DNA of 64,000 bases from an uncultured Succinivibrionaceae bacterium (GCA_944390105.1 CALXOV010000010.1:1-64000), one strand, 5' to 3'; numbered from the stretch's first letter, positions 27,671 through 37,075 are shown. Made by a program: numbers and translations. Notes: generated by a model from the sequence alone, not told the origin.

Positions 27671-29368
27671 ATGAAGACAGAGCCGCGACCCTGGCTGCAG
27701 TCATACCCTCCCGAGGTACCGGATAACATTGATCCGCATCCCTTTGCATGTCTGCCGGACATGATTGACTTTTGCGCGGAGCGCTACAACGATCGCCCTG
27801 CCTTTATTAATATGTTCGGCACCATGAGCTTTACGCAGGTGCACAAAGAAGCTGAAATTTTTGCTTCTTTCCTGCAGCATGAGTGGGGGCTGAAAAAAGG
27901 CGATAAGCTTGCCGTGATGATGCCCAATCTGTTGCAATATCCGGTGGCGGTCTTTGGGGCGCTGAAGGCAGGCTTGGTGGTCGTCAACATCAATCCTTTG
28001 TATACCCCGCGTGAACTTGCCTTGCAGTTGCAGGATAGTGGGGCTACTGCAATTGTCGTCATAGCCAATTTTGCCTTTAATCTGCAAAAGATCATTGCAT
28101 CCACGCAGATCAAGCATATTGCAATTACTAATGTCGGCGACAGTTTTGGCTTTGTGCGCGGTCATTTGGTGAATTTCTTTGTGCGCTTTGTGCAAAAAAT
28201 GGTTCCTAAGTTTTTTCTGCTAGGCGCCATATCCTTTCGCGAAGCCCTCCGCCGCGGAGCTCAGCGTCCACCAGTTCCGGTGATGATGCAGCCGCAGGAT
28301 ATTGCCTATCTGCAGTATACCGGCGGCACTACAGGACAGGCAAAAGGCGCGATGTTAAGTCATGGCAATATCATGGCCAATGTCGAGCAGGCTTTGGGCA
28401 TGTACGGCAATATCATTAAACGCGGTGAGGAAAAAGTATTAACCGCGCTGCCGCTCTACCATATTTTCGCCCATACTATTAATTTAATGCTCTTTTTTGC
28501 TATTGGAGCGAGTAATGTACTCATTACCGATCCGCGCAATTTCAAAGCATTTGCCGCAGATTTAAAGCGTCATCGCGATATTTCAGTGCTAACTGGTGTC
28601 AATACGCTGTTTAACGGTCTGCTCAATAAAAACATTTTCAAGGATATTAAATTTTCGCAGTTACGCCTTGTCATCGGCGGCGGTGCGGCAGTACAGAGCG
28701 GGGTAGAGGAGCGTTTCTTTAAAGAAACTGGCCTGCATATTTTAGAGGGCTATGGGCTTACTGAATGCTCACCTTTATGTTGTGTCAATCCGCCAACCGC
28801 CAAAAACTTTACCGGATCTATCGGCATTCCGGTACCGTCAACTTTAGCACGCATCGTGACGCCGGATGGGGAGATCACCTGGGATTTAAATACCCCTGGT
28901 GAACTAGAATTTAAGGGACCACAGGTAATGGCCGGATACTACAATCGTCCCAAAGAAACCGCTCATGTGATGACCGAGGATGGTTACGTACGTACCGGCG
29001 ATATTGCTGTATGGATCGAGGGCGGTTACCTGAAAATCATTGACCGGCTCAAAGATATGATCCTCGTCTCGGGCTTTAACGTTTTCCCGTCAGAAATTGA
29101 GGATGTGGTAAGTCGTTTTGAACGTGTCAGTGAGTGTGCGGTCATCGGGGTTCCCTCAGCAAAAACTGGCGAGGCGATCAAGCTTTACGCGGTACGGCGC
29201 GATCCTGACTTAACCGAAGACGAGTTGCGTACTTACTGCCGCGGCTATCTGACGCCGTATAAAATCCCGCGTTATATCGAATTTGTCGATGCACTGCCTA
29301 AATCCGCTATCGGCAAGGTTTTAAGACGCTGTCTGCGCCAGCAACATCAAAATTCAGACAACAGTTAA
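27671..29368 (+). CDS. fadD: Long-chain acyl-CoA synthetase FadD
   Basis: A 565-residue AMP-forming ligase activating fatty acids with CoA and ATP. P-loop YTGGTTGQAKGAMLSH, GYGLTECSP, the fatty-acyl signature DGYVRTGDIAVWIEGGYLKI followed by RLKDMILVSGFNVFPSEIE, and terminal Lys in PKSAIGKVL are present. The ATG at 27671 is preferred (GAGG 5 bp upstream) over the ATG at 27650, which lacks a ribosome site. The order fadD-rnd is that of E. coli. Confidence 0.94.
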   Translation: MKTEPRPWLQSYPPEVPDNIDPHPFACLPDMIDFCAERYNDRPAFINMFGTMSFTQVHKEAEIFASFLQHEWGLKKGDKLAVMMPNLLQYPVAVFGALKAGLVVVNINPLYTPRELALQLQDSGATAIVVIANFAFNLQKIIASTQIKHIAITNVGDSFGFVRGHLVNFFVRFVQKMVPKFFLLGAISFREALRRGAQRPPVPVMMQPQDIAYLQYTGGTTGQAKGAMLSHGNIMANVEQALGMYGNIIKRGEEKVLTALPLYHIFAHTINLMLFFAIGASNVLITDPRNFKAFAADLKRHRDISVLTGVNTLFNGLLNKNIFKDIKFSQLRLVIGGGAAVQSGVEERFFKETGLHILEGYGLTECSPLCCVNPPTAKNFTGSIGIPVPSTLARIVTPDGEITWDLNTPGELEFKGPQVMAGYYNRPKETAHVMTEDGYVRTGDIAVWIEGGYLKIIDRLKDMILVSGFNVFPSEIEDVVSRFERVSECAVIGVPSAKTGEAIKLYAVRRDPDLTEDELRTYCRGYLTPYKIPRYIEFVDALPKSAIGKVLRRCLRQQHQNSDNS

Positions 29369-29383
29369 AATTAACCTAAATTT

Positions 29384-30565
29384 ATGAAGCTGCCTTTCAT
29401 CATGATTGACGACTGTGCCGGAGCACAGTCTTTAGCCGCACGCCTGCAAAGCTTAAGTGCAGAGCAGAGCATCGCAGTAGATACTGAATTTATTCGCGTT
29501 ACTGAATACTATCCGAAGCTGGCATTGTTGCAAATTAAGCTTGAAGACGATATCTTTCTTGTTGACCCGCTAAAGTCACCGCTGGATGTGCTGCTGCCGG
29601 CGTTGCTGCGCACGCAGGCGCTGTTTTTAGTTTGCTCGGGCGATGAAGATCTGCAGATTTTAGTGCAAATAGCGCGCCGTTTTAACCAAGATGCCTCAGC
29701 TCCGGTACATTACTGTGATCTGCAGGTCATGGAAGCTTTCAGTGGCCATGCTTTTGGTCGCGGCCTTGCCGCCATGGTTAAGGAGTGGTGTAGCTGCGAG
29801 CTTGCTAAAGAAGAAACCTTATCGGATTGGTTGCAGCGTCCGTTGTCGCCCGAACAGCTACGTTATGCTGCGTTGGATGTGGAATTTCTACCTGACCTCT
29901 ATCAGCAGCTTAAAGCGGCGCTAAATAGCACACAATTACAGTGGTTTTTACAGGAAATGCAGGAGAAGAGCGCCGCACTGCTAACCCCCTCCGACCCCGC
30001 AATGGCTTACCGCAGCGTCGGCGGCGCGGGAATTCTAAGCTGTAGCGCATTAAACTTACTGCAACAGCTGTGTGAGCGCCGCCAATTGTTAGGCCAAGCG
30101 CAAGATGAGGCCTTAAATCGCATTATTACCGGCAAAGCTTTGTGCGAAATTGCCCGCACGCGTCCGCACAGCACTCAGCAGCTTGCCGCCTGCGGTATGA
30201 AGTGGGGGGCTATTCGCGCGCATGGCAAGGAGATTTTAGCTTGGATTGATAAGAGCGCTACGCAGGAGGTAAAGCCCTTGCCTCTGCCATACGATGCCTT
30301 TGCTCACCTGCGGGAGCTACAGGATGATTTCCGCAGGTTGCGTCATCGCCTTGAAAGTGCTGCCAAAGCGGTTAACCTTGTTCCGCAACTGATGGGCGGA
30401 CGAAAAGCGGTATATGATTTGTACTTGTCGCGCTTTGAAGGGCATCCATCAGCGCTTGAGCGCAGCTGGCGGCATCAACTGACAGGTCCTTTGCCTGATA
30501 TTGATTTTACCTCGCTCAAAAATCCCACCGAGTTGATCCGCGCGGCCATGGCGCTGCGGTGCTAG
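29384..30565 (+). CDS. rnd: Ribonuclease D
   Basis: A 393-residue DEDDy 3'-5' exoribonuclease that trims tRNA precursors. AVDTEFIR gives Asp33/Glu35, CSGDEDLQIL is the second motif, and LRYAALDVEFLPDLY the Tyr/Asp motif. An HRDC domain follows: LLQQLCERRQLLGQAQDEALNRII. Length and order match E. coli Rnd (375). Starts 15 bp after fadD and ends with TAG. Confidence 0.93.
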   Translation: MKLPFIMIDDCAGAQSLAARLQSLSAEQSIAVDTEFIRVTEYYPKLALLQIKLEDDIFLVDPLKSPLDVLLPALLRTQALFLVCSGDEDLQILVQIARRFNQDASAPVHYCDLQVMEAFSGHAFGRGLAAMVKEWCSCELAKEETLSDWLQRPLSPEQLRYAALDVEFLPDLYQQLKAALNSTQLQWFLQEMQEKSAALLTPSDPAMAYRSVGGAGILSCSALNLLQQLCERRQLLGQAQDEALNRIITGKALCEIARTRPHSTQQLAACGMKWGAIRAHGKEILAWIDKSATQEVKPLPLPYDAFAHLRELQDDFRRLRHRLESAAKAVNLVPQLMGGRKAVYDLYLSRFEGHPSALERSWRHQLTGPLPDIDFTSLKNPTELIRAAMALRC

Positions 30566-30572
30566 CACGTTT

Positions 30573-31307
30573 ATGCCGACTATTTTAGCGTTGGGAGCTA
30601 CCTCGCCGCTGGCTCAGTCCTGCCTGATAAGACTAGCCCAGCGCGGCTATGCGCTGTGCCTTAGCGCCACTACAAAAGAACGCGCGCAGCAGGCACGCAC
30701 GACTTTAATTGACCAAGGCCTTGCGCCGGACATGCTTTCTATATGTGCCTTACGGCTGCCGGAAACACCTGCGCGTATCGCGCAATTAATTGATAGTATT
30801 CCCGATTTTGCCGGAATGTGCTGTGCCGTCGGCTTATATGCCCAAACATCTACGCTTACGGGGGATGCCGCGGCTGAAGAACAGGTGTTGCAGGTTAATT
30901 TTAACGGATTAGTGCCGCTACTGCAGCTTGTTAAAACGCGCTTGCAGATGCGCGGTGCTGGACTTATCGTGGTGATTGGCTCAGTGGCCGGGGATAAAGG
31001 ACGTTCATCTAATTATGCCTACGGCGCGGCCAAGGCGGCTTTAGCCGCTTATTTGTCTGGAATGCGGCAGGAACTATATCCTACTGTACGCGTAATTGAG
31101 CTGCGCCCCGGACTGATTGCAAGTCGCATGCTAACAGGACGCAGCCTGCCAAGCTGGCTTATAGCTAAACCCGAATGCGTTGGTAAGGCTTTGACGTGGG
31201 CGCTTAACTGCGGGCAGGATATTGTGTATTGTCCGTGGTGGTGGCGCCCCATCATGACTGCGATCAAACTTATGCCTGAGCGCTACTATCGCCGTTTTAA
31301 GCTGTAA
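30573..31307 (+). CDS. Short-chain dehydrogenase/reductase
   Basis: A 244-residue Rossmann oxidoreductase. LALGATSPLAQSCL is the nucleotide loop (G-A-T-S-x-x-A form), VNFNGLVPLL contains the structural Asn, VVIGSVAGDKG the catalytic Ser, and YAYGAAKAALAAYL the Tyr-x3-Lys pair. The GATS nucleotide loop and basic C-terminus (YYRRFKL) recall the SDRs related to decaprenylphosphoryl-ribose oxidoreductases, but substrate is not assignable. It begins 7 bp after rnd and overlaps the convergent gene by 11 bp. Confidence 0.8.
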   Translation: MPTILALGATSPLAQSCLIRLAQRGYALCLSATTKERAQQARTTLIDQGLAPDMLSICALRLPETPARIAQLIDSIPDFAGMCCAVGLYAQTSTLTGDAAAEEQVLQVNFNGLVPLLQLVKTRLQMRGAGLIVVIGSVAGDKGRSSNYAYGAAKAALAAYLSGMRQELYPTVRVIELRPGLIASRMLTGRSLPSWLIAKPECVGKALTWALNCGQDIVYCPWWWRPIMTAIKLMPERYYRRFKL

Positions 31308-31914
31308 GCTCTTCTTTTTCTGCAGCTTCGAGATCTTCTATGTTGGCCGACTGCTTTTTGCTGTTTGCGACTAACTTAGTAAAACAAGTGCGGCGCGCCT
31401 GCATGATCTGGCTCTGTTCCTTACCTTTGATCTCATCGGCCGGCAGCAAGGTCATACAAACCAAGAGCAGCCCGCAGGGGCGCGTTTGTCCGGCAAAACA
31501 GATATCATCACAGAAATTGCAAGTTTGTTCTTGATGCAACAGCATTTCCGCTATTCCGCTTTGCGCGGCAATTGACAGCACTGCGATGGTATCGGTCAAC
31601 ATGCGCTGCAGCTCATGTGCAGCATCGGCGGTGCGCTCATACTGTGTACTCTGTGCTTTTTCCTCGGAGGTAAAGTCGCGAATGGATGCGTAGAGATCAA
31701 TATACAGCATCTGATCCTTTTTTCCGTTTTCGCCGTGTAGTCGCAGCGGTTTGCTAGTATATCCGGCGATAATCTCATCAACGCCAGCTTCATCCGCCAG
31801 CGGACCGATGCGCGCTGACAGTTCGGCACAAATATCCAGCGCTGTCTGCTGCATGCAGATGTTATGTTTCAGCCGCGACATGTTTGCGGTTTCATCAAGG
31901 TTATGGCTCACCAT
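31297..31914 (-). CDS. Unknown protein with a Cys cluster, downstream of a short-peptide gene
   Basis: A 205-residue soluble, mostly helical protein that I do not recognise. Notable features are the cysteine group C-N-F-C-x3-C-x6-C (about residues 132-145), which could bind a metal or form disulfides, a YIDLYASIRDFTSEEKA segment, and a charged C-terminus (DLEAAEKEELTA). A strong AAGGAG lies about 10 bp before the ATG. A 38-residue peptide gene ends 12 bp upstream on the same strand, so the two probably share a transcript. The end overlaps the SDR gene. Confidence 0.55.
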   Translation of the reverse strand: MVSHNLDETANMSRLKHNICMQQTALDICAELSARIGPLADEAGVDEIIAGYTSKPLRLHGENGKKDQMLYIDLYASIRDFTSEEKAQSTQYERTADAAHELQRMLTDTIAVLSIAAQSGIAEMLLHQEQTCNFCDDICFAGQTRPCGLLLVCMTLLPADEIKGKEQSQIMQARRTCFTKLVANSKKQSANIEDLEAAEKEELTA

Positions 31915-31926
31915 AGCTCCATCTCC

Positions 31927-32043
31927 TTACTTACAATCATAATTGTCATTGCATGCGCGGCTTAAAATATCACGGCGCCATGGCTCAACTTTACCTCCCC
32001 AGCTCAAGACCGGAGGATGCTTAAACTTTACTTGCGGCTTCAT
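31927..32043 (-). CDS. 38-residue peptide gene
   Basis: A short gene with ATG at 32043, a strong TAGGAG about 7 bp upstream and TAA at 31927-31929. It starts MKPQVKFKHPPVLSWGGKVE, is basic and Pro/Trp-containing in the first half, and ends in R-A-C-N-D-N-Y-D-C-K with two cysteines five residues apart. There is no signal peptide or membrane helix. Good ribosome site, clean stop and close spacing to the next gene argue that it is translated. Function unknown; a modified-peptide precursor or small regulator are possibilities only. Confidence 0.5.
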   Translation of the reverse strand: MKPQVKFKHPPVLSWGGKVEPWRRDILSRACNDNYDCK

Positions 32044-32236
32044 ATAGAAACTCCTAATTAAAAACGTTAACTGCGCATAGCGCTCCTGATCGCTTTTTAT
32101 TAGAACAAAAAAGTAAAGGGGGCGTGGGAGGCAAAATCTACCCAAAATGGGCAGAAAAAAATACCGTAGCTGAAGGGCAATAGAAGGAGAGAACAGGCTG
32201 CAGCCAAACTTAAAATTGCTGCCTTATAGGATAGGC

Positions 32237-32873
32237 TTAATTGTCCTTACCGCTCACCCCTAATTTATCAATAAAAAAGTTTACGATCTGAGCGATAACA
32301 GACAGCATCCCGATACCACAGCAGATCTCCATGCGCGGAATATGTATTTAACATCGACGCCAACCTTCTGCAGAGCGTCAAACATCTTGGCACTCTGTAG
32401 CGGCGATACCAGCAGCTCCTGCGCACCGTGCAGCAGGAGCGTCGGCGGCTCACTGCCATCAACATGTGAAATAGGACTAGCTGCTGCGGTCTTGCCCGGG
32501 GGAGGGGCTAAAATCAATGCACCGAGAAAGGTGTTAAAAGCCGCACCGTTAATGATCAGCGCTTCGGTGACCGCTGGGCTGGCATGTACCTTAATTAGCT
32601 CTGGGTTAAAGCCCTCGCCGATGGTTAACAGATTGCTGATGCCGTACAGTGATACCGCAGCCTGCACATCTGAAGAGTAGTCTAAATTTTCCCCAACATC
32701 GAAGTCAGCTTCCCCATTGGTAGCCGCTGTCATTAAACTAAGATAGCCGCCGACACTGGCGCCAAATATGCCAATGCGCGTACTATCCACGCCTAATTCA
32801 GCAGCATGAGCTCTGACAAAACAAAAGGCAGCTGCAGCGGCAGAAGCAACATTAATTTAAACTTAAACACCAT
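32237..32873 (-). pseudogene. Decayed alpha/beta hydrolase (esterase-like) gene
   Basis: Remnant of a BD-FAE/lipase-like esterase. The readable core runs VDSTRIGIFGASVGGYLSL (catalytic Ser in GASVGG) to VKYIF in one frame, preceded in that frame by a stop at 32857-32859. The catalytic His region AHGDLLWYRD continues in a second frame and the C-terminus IAQIVNFFIDKLGV in a third, so at least two frameshifts are present. The old start survives: GAGGAG then ATG at 32873 beginning MVFKFK, which joins the core only across a deletion and frame change. Decay is therefore evident at both ends. Confidence 0.7.
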
Positions 32874-32909
32874 ATCTCCTCCTCGTTAATACTTAGAAAA
32901 AGCTTAGTA

Positions 32910-34103
32910 TCAGTGATAATGCCGACGCAAATGTAGCATGCAGATAAGGCAGGAGAGAACAGCGACGCTGAGCATAGCAAACACTGCCTGCAAATTAAAA
33001 TAATAGGCAATAAAGCCCAATAATGCCGGCCCGCACAGCAGTCCGCCGTAACCGGCAATCGACATCGCAGCAACGGTCGGCAGCAACGGCATGTCCTGCT
33101 GTCTAGCTGCAGCGCGGTAGGATAAAGGCGTAATATTGGCCATACCGCAGCCGATTAACCCGAAGCCCAACAGCATAAGCGCTAAAGGCGGGCGTAGACT
33201 CACCACCACCAATCCACTAGCTAGAATCGCTGCGCCGCCGGTAACTAAATACAAGGCTCCCACACGGCGTAGTAGCCAATTGCCGCTAATGCGCATAAAG
33301 AGCATGGCGGCGCTGACTAAAGCATAGCCGCAGACCGCATGCTGTAGCGTAAGTGTGCTGTTCGATGCCAAATATACCCCAGACCAATCGACCATGGCGC
33401 CGCCTACCATATAGGTGACAAAGACAATCAGACACAGACATGCTACAGTTAGGTTAGGTAGCATGTAAGCTCGTTCAGTGCACGCTTTAAAATTGCTAGA
33501 ACTAATACAAGGAAAATAACGTAGCGCACATATAAGCAGCAGAGTAGCAAAGCATAGCGTAGCGCTCAGTGGCGTCAAGCCTAAGTTTAAAAAGATAAGA
33601 CAGCATCCGGCTCCAAATAACTCTCCTGCTGAATAATAGGCATGCAGCGGGGTGATGAGATTTAATTGGTATTTGCGCTCTAAGCTGACCCCGTAAATAT
33701 TGATGGCAACTTCCAAGAGCCCTGCCGCCATAGCAAACCCTCCGGCCAAAATGCAGGCTAAATGAAAGGACGGCTGTAGCGCAATCAGCACAATGGTAAG
33801 AAGAGCTCCAACGGCGGCTAAGCTGCAGGTTGCGCGCGAGCCCCAAGCTTTAGTTAAGGGACTGGCCAATACCATACCTCCGATGGAACCTGCGCCAAAA
33901 TAAAACACTAGGGTACCGACTTGGGCATGGTTAAGCTGCAGTGCCGCCTGCAGATAAGGGATCTGCGCTGCCCACAGAGCAATCAGCGCCGCTGGCAGCA
34001 GATAGCCAAGACGCGCAGCGCGCAATTGATGGCGCAGTTCCACCGCGCGTTTCGGCAGAAAATGAGGCTGGAGTAGCGCACAAGGGTTTATCCACCACCT
34101 CAT
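32910..34103 (-). CDS. MFS transporter (YbjJ-like)
   Basis: A 397-residue protein with about 12 hydrophobic segments. FYFGAGSIGGMVLASPLTKAWGSR carries the MFS loop 2-3 pattern, and GLLEVAINIYGVSLERKY resembles the YbjJ subgroup. Substrate unknown. ATG at 34103 overlaps the stop of the upstream kinase fusion gene (ATGA), so the two are translationally coupled. Confidence 0.75.
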   Translation of the reverse strand: MRWWINPCALLQPHFLPKRAVELRHQLRAARLGYLLPAALIALWAAQIPYLQAALQLNHAQVGTLVFYFGAGSIGGMVLASPLTKAWGSRATCSLAAVGALLTIVLIALQPSFHLACILAGGFAMAAGLLEVAINIYGVSLERKYQLNLITPLHAYYSAGELFGAGCCLIFLNLGLTPLSATLCFATLLLICALRYFPCISSSNFKACTERAYMLPNLTVACLCLIVFVTYMVGGAMVDWSGVYLASNSTLTLQHAVCGYALVSAAMLFMRISGNWLLRRVGALYLVTGGAAILASGLVVVSLRPPLALMLLGFGLIGCGMANITPLSYRAAARQQDMPLLPTVAAMSIAGYGGLLCGPALLGFIAYYFNLQAVFAMLSVAVLSCLICMLHLRRHYH

Positions 34104-35446
34104 GTTGTAGCCGCCAGCTTCTTTTGTAGGCTGTATAAAATCAATTTGCGACAGCCATCAAGCCCAAGCATGCCGACATTGAGACATAGATCGTAATTGC
34201 GCGGATCATCTAGCGTACTGTTGAAATATTGGCGATAGTATTCAGCACGGCTCTTATCAAAATGATACATTTGATCGCGCGCCACCGTAACATCTTCATG
34301 ATAATTTTGCTTGCAGTAGTTAAGTTTATAGTCTTCATCGGCATACAAGTAAACGCGAAGCAACTGCGGATTATCGCGTAAAATTTTATCGGCCCCCCGA
34401 CCGACAATCACGCACGGCCCTTTAGCTGCTGCTTTACGGATAGCACGCGCAGAGGCGACAAATAAAGCATCAGCACGTGATAGCGATTTATTAAGAGGAA
34501 CGCTGAAATCCTGCAGTACCATTTGATAAAGTAGCGCATTATCAAGGCGCCCTTCCTGTGCTGCCACGCTATTTTCATCTAATCCTGCCTCTTGGGCAAT
34601 CATGGCAATGAGTTTAGTATCTAGATACTCGAAACCAAGCTCTTTAGCCAGCTCTTGCCCTAAAGCTCTTCCGCCGCAACCATATTGACGGGTGAGCGAA
34701 ATAACCGGATGCAGAGCTTCCATTGCCGGAAGATCCCTGGTGATCGCCTGTGGCTTACGACGAGAAAAGAAGCGCTCAAAATGCGGCTTTAAGCGCGGTA
34801 GCAGTACGCGCACCATGGGGCCGATAGACAAAGCTCCGATTACGGTGCCCTCGCGTACGCCTTCAATGGCGGTAAAGTCAGTTAACACTAAGGACAGTAC
34901 CACCGCTAAGGCTACTAAAGACAAGTCAAAGCCTGTTTTAACCCAGCCAAAATCAAATTTGGTACGCATTGACAGTGCTTTAACAAAAGCTTCGCCTGGG
35001 ACCATGGCCACATTTGCACACACTTGTAACGAAATTCCCAACGCTAAGGTAAAGGAACCTAGGGCTAAAAGTAGCAGGCTAATCGGATAGATAGGTTCAG
35101 CTGGCACGAAATTACGAATAAAAATCATTCCACCATCGATGGCTGCAGCAAAAACTAAAGTTACCGGAAACTGCAACAGCATGACCAGCATGTGCTCTTT
35201 AAAATATTGGCGACCTAAAATGACAATCTGCAGCAGGGTCAGTATGCCGTTAAAAATGAAAGTCGTCATACCTAAGGTTAAAGGACTGTGCAGCGAAATA
35301 ACATAATTGGAGCTGGAAATCGGCGTGGTTCCGACATTGGCGGCGGTAACCTCCGCAATACCGATACCGCCTAAGAATACGGCGAACAAGAAAACCATAT
35401 TGCGCTCAATGATTTCGCCAATAGGCATGCGACGTTTATGCGACAT
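34100..35446 (-). CDS. YczE/YitT-like membrane domain fused to a cytidylate-kinase-like domain
   Basis: A 448-residue fusion. Residues 1-215 hold five or six transmembrane helices of the YczE/DUF6198 type (GMTTFIFNGILTLLQIVILG, CANVAMVPGEAFVKALS). From about residue 245 a cytidylate-kinase-like domain starts: VISLTRQYGCGGRALGQELA, FEYLDTKLIAMIAQEAGL, CVIVGRGADKIL and LRVYLYA. The classical Walker A is replaced by S/T-R-Q-x-G-x-G-G. A soluble relative lies at 7857-8441. The fusion suggests a nucleotide- or metabolite-linked transport function, but no substrate is known. Coupled to the downstream MFS gene. Confidence 0.75.
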   Translation of the reverse strand: MSHKRRMPIGEIIERNMVFLFAVFLGGIGIAEVTAANVGTTPISSSNYVISLHSPLTLGMTTFIFNGILTLLQIVILGRQYFKEHMLVMLLQFPVTLVFAAAIDGGMIFIRNFVPAEPIYPISLLLLALGSFTLALGISLQVCANVAMVPGEAFVKALSMRTKFDFGWVKTGFDLSLVALAVVLSLVLTDFTAIEGVREGTVIGALSIGPMVRVLLPRLKPHFERFFSRRKPQAITRDLPAMEALHPVISLTRQYGCGGRALGQELAKELGFEYLDTKLIAMIAQEAGLDENSVAAQEGRLDNALLYQMVLQDFSVPLNKSLSRADALFVASARAIRKAAAKGPCVIVGRGADKILRDNPQLLRVYLYADEDYKLNYCKQNYHEDVTVARDQMYHFDKSRAEYYRQYFNSTLDDPRNYDLCLNVGMLGLDGCRKLILYSLQKKLAATT

Positions 35447-35541
35447 ACGACCTCCGGCATACAGTAACTAGGAAGAAAAGGGAAAATAGAACTGGCGGCA
35501 TTTTACGGCCAACAGCTTGATTGCGCAACGCTTTATATAGA

Positions 35542-35564
35542 TAAAAACTGATTATACATCAGTT
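35542..35564 (-). terminator. AT-rich hairpin with T-run, possible terminator of the symporter gene
   Basis: AACTGAT/ATCAGTT with a 5-nt loop (35546-35564), followed on the minus strand by TTTATC. The stem is weak. It lies after the symporter stop and before the kinase-fusion start. Confidence 0.35.
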
Positions 35565-35572
35565 GTATCACA

Positions 35573-35612
35573 CCAATAGCTAAGCTGCCTCCGTGCTATT
35601 GGGGCAGCTTAG
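35573..35612. repeat. Two interleaved perfect inverted repeats (pseudoknot-like order)
   Basis: CCAATAGC (35573-35580) pairs with GCTATTGG (35595-35602), and CTAAGCTGCC (35580-35589) pairs with GGCAGCTTAG (35603-35612). The order A1-B1-A2-B2 means the two stems can form together only as an H-type pseudoknot, or else as alternatives. It lies between the symporter stop (35636) and the kinase-fusion start. Confidence 0.7.
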
Positions 35613-35635
35613 AGGTAAGATAAGTCCAGATCACT

Positions 35636-36937
35636 TTAACTCTCATGCGGCGCGGTGACATTTTCGCTAGGTTCGTCTAAACGTCCCTTTAAATCATGAT
35701 CGACGATATTGGCCACCGTGGCATCCGACCACACATTCACCCCGGTCTCAAGCATATCAATAACCGTGTACACGGGCAAAATTACGCCCATTAAGAGCAC
35801 GGGCACCTGCATAGATGATAGCAGGCTGATAGTCAGGAAGTAGCAGCCCATCGGCACGCCGGCATTGCCGATAGCGGCAATCGTAGCAATAAAAATCCAA
35901 GTGATAATCGTCATTGCAGTGATTTCCACGCCGGCGTTTTGCATTAAGTACAGCGAGGTAATCAAAATGAAAGCAGCGCAACCGTTCATATTTATGGTAG
36001 TGCAGATGGGCAGCACAAAGCGCGAAACCTTAGGATTAACTCCTAAGTTATCCTCAGCCGAAGCCATGGTGACCGGAAGCGTGCCTGCCGAAGATTTAGA
36101 AAAAAAGGCGACGGCAATTGCTGGCATCATGCCCTTGGCAACTCTAAGCGGATTTAAGCCGCGGGCAAGCTGCACTAAAGGAAGAATGACGAACATCTGC
36201 AATAAGTTTGAGCCGATAACCACAGCAAAATAGGTAGCAAGTCCGCCTAAAATCATCCCGCCTTCAAGCTCATGAATGAGTTTGGCAATAAAGCCCATAA
36301 TACCGATAGGTAAAATCGCAATCAGCCAACGAATGAGCTTAAACAGCACATCCTGCAAACCGGCAAATAAATTCTCTACCGCATCGCGCTTTGCAGAAGG
36401 CTCAAGCAGCGCCAGAGCAAGTCCGATGGCCGCAGCAATCAAAAGCACCGACAGTACATTGCCCGATACAAAGGGCTGGAGTAGATTATTGGGGATCACG
36501 CTGATGATGTGATCAAAATAGGTCGTATTCTGTACCACATCAAGGTCGGCCTTGCCGACTACCTCAGCCGGTAGATTAGCTGGCTTTAATAGTTTAAACA
36601 GCAGCGCTGCAACGCAGGCGGCTATAATGGTGGTGAGCAGGGTATAGAAAATCGTCCGGCGGAAAATCAGCCCACTTTCCTTGCCTTTGCCTAATTTTGC
36701 TAAGGTATTGATAAGCGATAGCGCAATAATCGGCACTGCGATGAAGCTGAACAGACGAGTAAATACGGTAGCGATGAAATCCATCAAATCTTGAATAAAT
36801 GGATGGTCCATAAAGCCGCAGACAATGCCTAAGATAATGCCTGCGCTATAAAAGAGCACGCTTTTCAGGCGCTGCTGCTTGGAGACTGCAGATAAAGTAT
36901 TCTGCGTGCAGATATTAATGCGTGAGGATTGGGTCAT
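35636..36937 (-). CDS. Dicarboxylate/amino-acid:cation symporter (DAACS family)
   Basis: A 433-residue membrane protein of the glutamate/dicarboxylate symporter family. Hairpin-1 region FFSKSSAGTLPVTMASAE and the NMDG-type motif in CTTINMNGCAAFI are conserved; AIGNAGVPMGCYFLT is the hairpin-2 region. Substrate could be glutamate/aspartate, C4-dicarboxylate or cystine-like compounds. Start is ATG 36937 (AAGGA 6 bp upstream); the frame open to 37033 lacks support. Confidence 0.88.
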   Translation of the reverse strand: MTQSSRINICTQNTLSAVSKQQRLKSVLFYSAGIILGIVCGFMDHPFIQDLMDFIATVFTRLFSFIAVPIIALSLINTLAKLGKGKESGLIFRRTIFYTLLTTIIAACVAALLFKLLKPANLPAEVVGKADLDVVQNTTYFDHIISVIPNNLLQPFVSGNVLSVLLIAAAIGLALALLEPSAKRDAVENLFAGLQDVLFKLIRWLIAILPIGIMGFIAKLIHELEGGMILGGLATYFAVVIGSNLLQMFVILPLVQLARGLNPLRVAKGMMPAIAVAFFSKSSAGTLPVTMASAEDNLGVNPKVSRFVLPICTTINMNGCAAFILITSLYLMQNAGVEITAMTIITWIFIATIAAIGNAGVPMGCYFLTISLLSSMQVPVLLMGVILPVYTVIDMLETGVNVWSDATVANIVDHDLKGRLDEPSENVTAPHES

Positions 36938-37075
36938 GTTGTTCCTTAAACTTGACAATAGCCACAACTTCGGCTGCGATGATTGTAACAAGCGCGTCAA
37001 GACAACCGCGCACAATGCACCAAAAAAGCACATTGTGACGGTAAAAACGACTGCGCCGGGTGCAAGCAGGTTAAT

